Assembly: GCA_025350365.1 (NCBI GenBank)
Contig: JANXXY010000004.1
Span: 1-9,327 of the forward strand
DNA from: Bacteroidales bacterium
Lineage (GTDB): Bacteria; Bacteroidota; Bacteroidia; Bacteroidales; JAAUTT01
DNA length: 9,327 nt
Direction of reading: 5' to 3'
Shown here: positions 6,025-9,327 of the stretch, piece by piece
Position numbering within the stretch: position 1 is the stretch's first letter
Layout: each line of letters opens with the position of its first letter
Made by a program: the position numbers and the translations under genes
Notes under the pieces: generated by a model
Told to the model about the DNA's origin: nothing
What the model saw: the letters and a program-made list of their open reading frames with translations, nothing else
The model's database searches: none

Positions 6025-7230
6025 ATGCTGACTATTAGTATACAGATCGTTGAAGCAATAAAATATATATACGAACAGATTCTTGTTGAAGAGAATACAT
6101 CCGATAAAGTTTTTGAACAGTTTTATCGAAAAAACCAATTCACCGAACGAGAAAAATCTATCATTACATCAGAGGTGTATTCCTTACTTCGCAATTGGCG
6201 CTATCTTCATGAAATTCAGAATACACTTGCAATTATCAATAAAGATGATTTTTATATTCTTTATGAAATTCATTGCATCATTACAGGTATTGCAATTCCT
6301 CCATCACAGAAATTCAGTAACATCAACAGAAACAAAGTTCAGCAAATAGTTACTTCCTTTAAAGGGAATGTTGCCATTGAACATTCGATACCCGATTGGC
6401 TTAACGAACATTGTTTAAAAGAACTTGGAGATGTTTGGACATCTATGAGTAAAAATCTTATTCTTGACGCTCCTTTGGTTATTAGAGTTAATACCGAAAA
6501 AATCACAAGGGATAAGCTTCAGTTACAATTTAAAGAAAAAGGTTTTTATTCACTCCCACATAAAGCTGCCATAAATGCCCTTGTTCTGAAACAAAAAATT
6601 AACGTTTTTAAGTTGCCTGAATTTAAGGAAGGGTGTTTTGAGGTACAGGATATTTCGTCTCAAATGGTAAGCCATTTTTTAAACCCGCAACCGGGATGGC
6701 GAATTATCGACGGCTGTGCCGGTAATGGCGGAAAAACCCTGCATCTTGCTAATTTAATGCATAACCGGGGGAAGATTATTTCATTGGATATTTACCAGTT
6801 TAAACTAGATACACTTAAAAAACGAGCACGACGAGCCGGATCATCCATTATTGAAACGCGACTTGTCAATTCCACAAAAGTGATTAAAAGATTGTATGGC
6901 ACTGCTGATGCAGTTTTGCTCGATGTTCCCTGCACTGGTCTTGGTGTACTTAAACGAAATCCGGAAATTAAATGGCGATTAAAGCCTGCCGATCTTGAAA
7001 ATCTGCTAAAAACCCAGGCCGATCTTCTCTCTCGCTATAGTAGGATGGTTAAGCCAGGAGGCAAACTGGTTTATTCAACTTGCAGTATTCTTCCTTCAGA
7101 AAACTCATTACAAATTCGGAAATTCGTGGCAAACGCATCGGGTGATTTTGAATTTGTAAGCGATCAGTTTCTTTCACCCGAGAATGGTTTTGACGGGTTT
7201 TATATGGCTGAGATGAAACGTAAACCTTGA
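6025..7230 (+). CDS. RsmB/NOP-family RNA (cytosine-C5) methyltransferase
   Basis: SAM-dependent enzyme that methylates cytosine C5 in RNA, most likely 16S rRNA (RsmB makes m5C967 in E. coli), though another rRNA or tRNA cytosine cannot be excluded. The 401-residue protein is close to RsmB in length. The first 120 residues are helical with no clear motif, as in the NusB-like domain of RsmB. SAM-binding motif I is IIDGCAGNGGKTLHLA (D229 onward). Motif IV is DVPCTGLG with C303, and motif VI is YSTCS with C353; together they are the two catalytic cysteines of the RsmB/NOP2 group. PEIKWR follows motif IV, as usual. The ATG at 6025 is the only reasonable start and no Shine-Dalgarno fits: AGGAAAAAA lies immediately before it. 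Divergent from prc. Its stop codon directly abuts that of the permease gene on the other strand. Confidence 0.92.
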   Translation: MLTISIQIVEAIKYIYEQILVEENTSDKVFEQFYRKNQFTEREKSIITSEVYSLLRNWRYLHEIQNTLAIINKDDFYILYEIHCIITGIAIPPSQKFSNINRNKVQQIVTSFKGNVAIEHSIPDWLNEHCLKELGDVWTSMSKNLILDAPLVIRVNTEKITRDKLQLQFKEKGFYSLPHKAAINALVLKQKINVFKLPEFKEGCFEVQDISSQMVSHFLNPQPGWRIIDGCAGNGGKTLHLANLMHNRGKIISLDIYQFKLDTLKKRARRAGSSIIETRLVNSTKVIKRLYGTADAVLLDVPCTGLGVLKRNPEIKWRLKPADLENLLKTQADLLSRYSRMVKPGGKLVYSTCSILPSENSLQIRKFVANASGDFEFVSDQFLSPENGFDGFYMAEMKRKP

Positions 7231-8946
7231 TTATTCGTAACGAATGGAATCGGCCGGATTTTTAACTGCTGCTTTTATTGCCTGAAAACTTACAGTAAGA
7301 ATGGCAATTATTATGGCTATCAGCGCTGAGAAAAGAAAATCGAGGTAATTGGTTCCAATATGAAAAGAATATTTATGAAGCCATTGTTGCACAGCAAAAT
7401 ACGCTAAAGGCCATGCAATTAACAACGAAATGATGACTGGTCTGATGGAATCGCGGATAAGCATTAAAATGATGGCATAAAAGGATGCTCCCATGGCCTT
7501 TCGGATACCAATTTCCTTAGTACGCCTAAGTGATGTAAATGCAATCAACCCCAAAAGACCTAGACAGGCAATAAAAATTGATAAAATTGAAAATGCAAAA
7601 AATAACGATGCAATCAATTTTTCAGAGTTATATTGCTTATTAAAATCAGAATTGAGCCAGAAATAATCGAACGGATATTCAACATTATATTTTTCCCAGG
7701 TTCTCTTTATAAAAGCGATGTTTTTACTGATATCTTTTGTGTTTAACCGAACAAGAATATAGCCATCTAAATTATTCCGCATATTGGTAATTATTGCCGG
7801 ATCAATGGAATAATGAAGAGATTTGAAATTAAAATCCTCAACCACTCCCACAATTGTAAATGGTATCCTCTTTTCCTTAACAGGCATATAAATGATATGT
7901 CCAATGGGTGATGGTAACCTCAGATATGTTTCGGCTGCCTTGTTAATAATACATGCCAGGCTATCGCCAATGTGTTTTTTGGAGAAAAACCGACCAGAAA
8001 TTAATTTCAACTTCAACGTTTCGGCAAAACCTTCGCTGGCAATAGATTGATTCAAAAAATAAGCTTTATTCAGGTCATGCTCCGGGAAGAATGCATTATT
8101 CATAAATCCTTTGCCTGGTATATGAGTTGCTTTAGCCACACCATAAATCTCCTGATTTTTCCTTAAGTCTTCACTAAAAGCATCAAACTTTGTTTCCATG
8201 CCCTTTGACCGCTTTATAACCAATACCTGATCTTTTGCAAAGCCCAGATTGTAATTGGTCATGAAATTTAATTGCCGATAAATTGTAAAAGTACACAGAA
8301 TTAGAAATATCGTAGCAGCAAACTGCGACACAACAAGAATGTTACGTAGTTTTGGAGAATTTGAATTGCTTCGTAAATCACCCTTTAATGTCCGAAGGGG
8401 GTTATACGATGCCAAAATAAACGCAGGATAGGTCCCTGCCAATACCCCTATAATAACCGAAACCAAAATCATTCCAGCTATAAATACGGGCTTAAATAAC
8501 AACGAGATGCTTATCTGCTCATTAACCAGACTTTGAAAGGCGGGGGTAAATATTTCGACTAGAACAAATGCCATCAGCAACGCAACAAAACTCAAAAAAA
8601 CCGACTCTATTACAAACTGAAATACCAATTGCGTTTTGTTTGATCCAAGCACTTTGCGTAAACCAACTTCTTTAGCCCTTGTAGTAGAGCGTGCAGTAGC
8701 CAAATTCATAAAATTAATTGCTGCTATAACTAATAAAAGGATAGCCGCGAAAACAAAGATAAATATGCTGGATGCGTTTATATTTTCGCCCAACTCGTAT
8801 TCGAGATTAGAATACAGGTGAATATTTGTAATTCGTTGCGTAAAATATTCAAAAGTGTTCCCTTCTTTCGAAAAATCAGCAGCAGACTTCAGTGTCATTT
8901 CTTCAAGTTGCGGAACCACATATTTTTGAATAATCTTCGTATTCAT
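7231..8946 (-). CDS. ABC transporter permease, FtsX/MacB type, N-terminally truncated
   Basis: Inner-membrane permease of the MacB/FtsX type, from families that export or sense antimicrobials or lipoproteins; its ATPase partner is not in this window. Counting from a TTG at 9048, the visible order is: end of a periplasmic domain (KYVVPQLEEM, TNIHLYSNLEYEL), a membrane segment (94-116), NLATARSTTRAKEVGLRKVLG, two more segments (141-166, 187-212), PLRTLKGD, a segment at 235-257, a second periplasmic domain (260-470), a segment (478-505), RRTKEIGIRKAMGAS, two last segments and the typical end NPADSIRYE. The repeated EVGLRK/EIGIRK loops mark the two FtsX halves. Full-length relatives have about 780-800 residues and start with an N-terminal membrane segment and most of the first periplasmic domain; both are missing. 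I take the ATG at 8946 as start because homology begins near there and only a TTG lies further out. Probably inactive. Confidence 0.8.
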   Translation of the reverse strand: MNTKIIQKYVVPQLEEMTLKSAADFSKEGNTFEYFTQRITNIHLYSNLEYELGENINASSIFIFVFAAILLLVIAAINFMNLATARSTTRAKEVGLRKVLGSNKTQLVFQFVIESVFLSFVALLMAFVLVEIFTPAFQSLVNEQISISLLFKPVFIAGMILVSVIIGVLAGTYPAFILASYNPLRTLKGDLRSNSNSPKLRNILVVSQFAATIFLILCTFTIYRQLNFMTNYNLGFAKDQVLVIKRSKGMETKFDAFSEDLRKNQEIYGVAKATHIPGKGFMNNAFFPEHDLNKAYFLNQSIASEGFAETLKLKLISGRFFSKKHIGDSLACIINKAAETYLRLPSPIGHIIYMPVKEKRIPFTIVGVVEDFNFKSLHYSIDPAIITNMRNNLDGYILVRLNTKDISKNIAFIKRTWEKYNVEYPFDYFWLNSDFNKQYNSEKLIASLFFAFSILSIFIACLGLLGLIAFTSLRRTKEIGIRKAMGASFYAIILMLIRDSIRPVIISLLIAWPLAYFAVQQWLHKYSFHIGTNYLDFLFSALIAIIIAILTVSFQAIKAAVKNPADSIRYE

Positions 8947-9048
8947 ATCAGTGTTTTTAAAAATTTCCACACTGAAATGTAGAAATTTTTTAGAAATCTG
9001 GAAAAAAATATCGCATTGTTTCCAGAAATAAAGCAAAAATTTTGACAA

Positions 9049-9327
9049 ATGAAAAAATACTTTTGTTCAACATCAACTTCGGTTGCTTGTAATTTTAGTG
9101 ATTTTACTTGACATCTGGAAAGTTTTAGGAAAATTCACTTATTTTCAAAATTTCAACTTTCTGGTATCATGGGTTTTTTTATGGGAGTTTTCGAGTGGAT
9201 GTGGATTTTACAGTGTATTCATTATAAGAGACTATTGGAAACTATCTGCCACAATATTTCAGAAGGAATTCTCAAATGCTATTGAAAGTTTAATCGAAAA
9301 ATAGCCTAAATATACACCAAAGTTTAC
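9049..9327. other. Region upstream of the truncated permease, no supported gene
   Basis: The missing N-terminus of the permease is not found in any minus-strand frame here; all contain stops within about 25 codons. On the plus strand an open frame (9083-9304, 73 codons) has no ATG and could begin only at TTG. It reads hydrophobic LVILVILLDIW and ends in an amphipathic KEFSNAIESLIEK. An exact -7 box, TACTTTTG (9058-9065), precedes it, with TTG 13 bases upstream, too close for a good -33. It could be a small membrane peptide or chance, and I leave it uncalled. Confidence 0.35.

Noticed and set aside
5938..8984. Shared 11-mer GAAATGTAGAA at 5938-5948 and 8974-8984
   Set aside because: Several 11-base matches are expected by chance in 9.3 kb, more so in AT-rich DNA, and the flanks do not align.
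1..9327. tRNA, rRNA, CRISPR array or defence system
   Set aside because: No cloverleaf, rRNA stretch, regularly spaced repeats or defence-type protein motif was seen on either strand.

Overview
The window looks like chromosomal DNA of a member of the Bacteroidota. A PorP/SprF-family protein of the type IX secretion system is present, several genes are preceded by the Bacteroidetes -7 box (TAnnTTTG), most starts lack a strong Shine-Dalgarno, and the ABC permease is of the type this phylum carries in many copies. The base composition is AT-rich; the M24 peptidase gene is visibly richer in G+C than the methyltransferase gene. I cannot name a genus.

Layout. Bases 1-608 hold no intact gene. They contain a hairpin repeat, a cluster of small palindromes with a shared GACCTGTTT tail, and what looks like the C-terminal scrap of a REP-associated (IS200-type) transposase. 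A small unknown gene (609-827) follows, with its own promoter and terminator. An M24-family metallopeptidase (953-2140) comes next. On the minus strand lie a PorP/SprF-like outer-membrane protein (2237-3238) and a periplasmic tail-specific protease, Prc (3465-5678). A palindrome-rich divergent intergenic region (5679-6024) includes a 125-bp element bounded by 15-bp inverted repeats. An RsmB-type RNA cytosine methyltransferase (6025-7230, plus) ends directly against the stop codon of an ABC-transporter permease (7231-8946, minus) that has lost its N-terminal part. The last 280 bases contain no gene I can support.

The genes do not form an operon. Each larger gene has its own upstream region and strand changes are frequent, so this is a mosaic of independent units: envelope functions (PorP/SprF, Prc, the permease), translation (the RsmB-type enzyme) and peptide turnover (M24). 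Nothing here amounts to a new multi-gene system. The most interesting signals are non-coding: the palindrome cluster beside a transposase relic, the inverted-repeat element between prc and the methyltransferase, and very short predicted 5' leaders.
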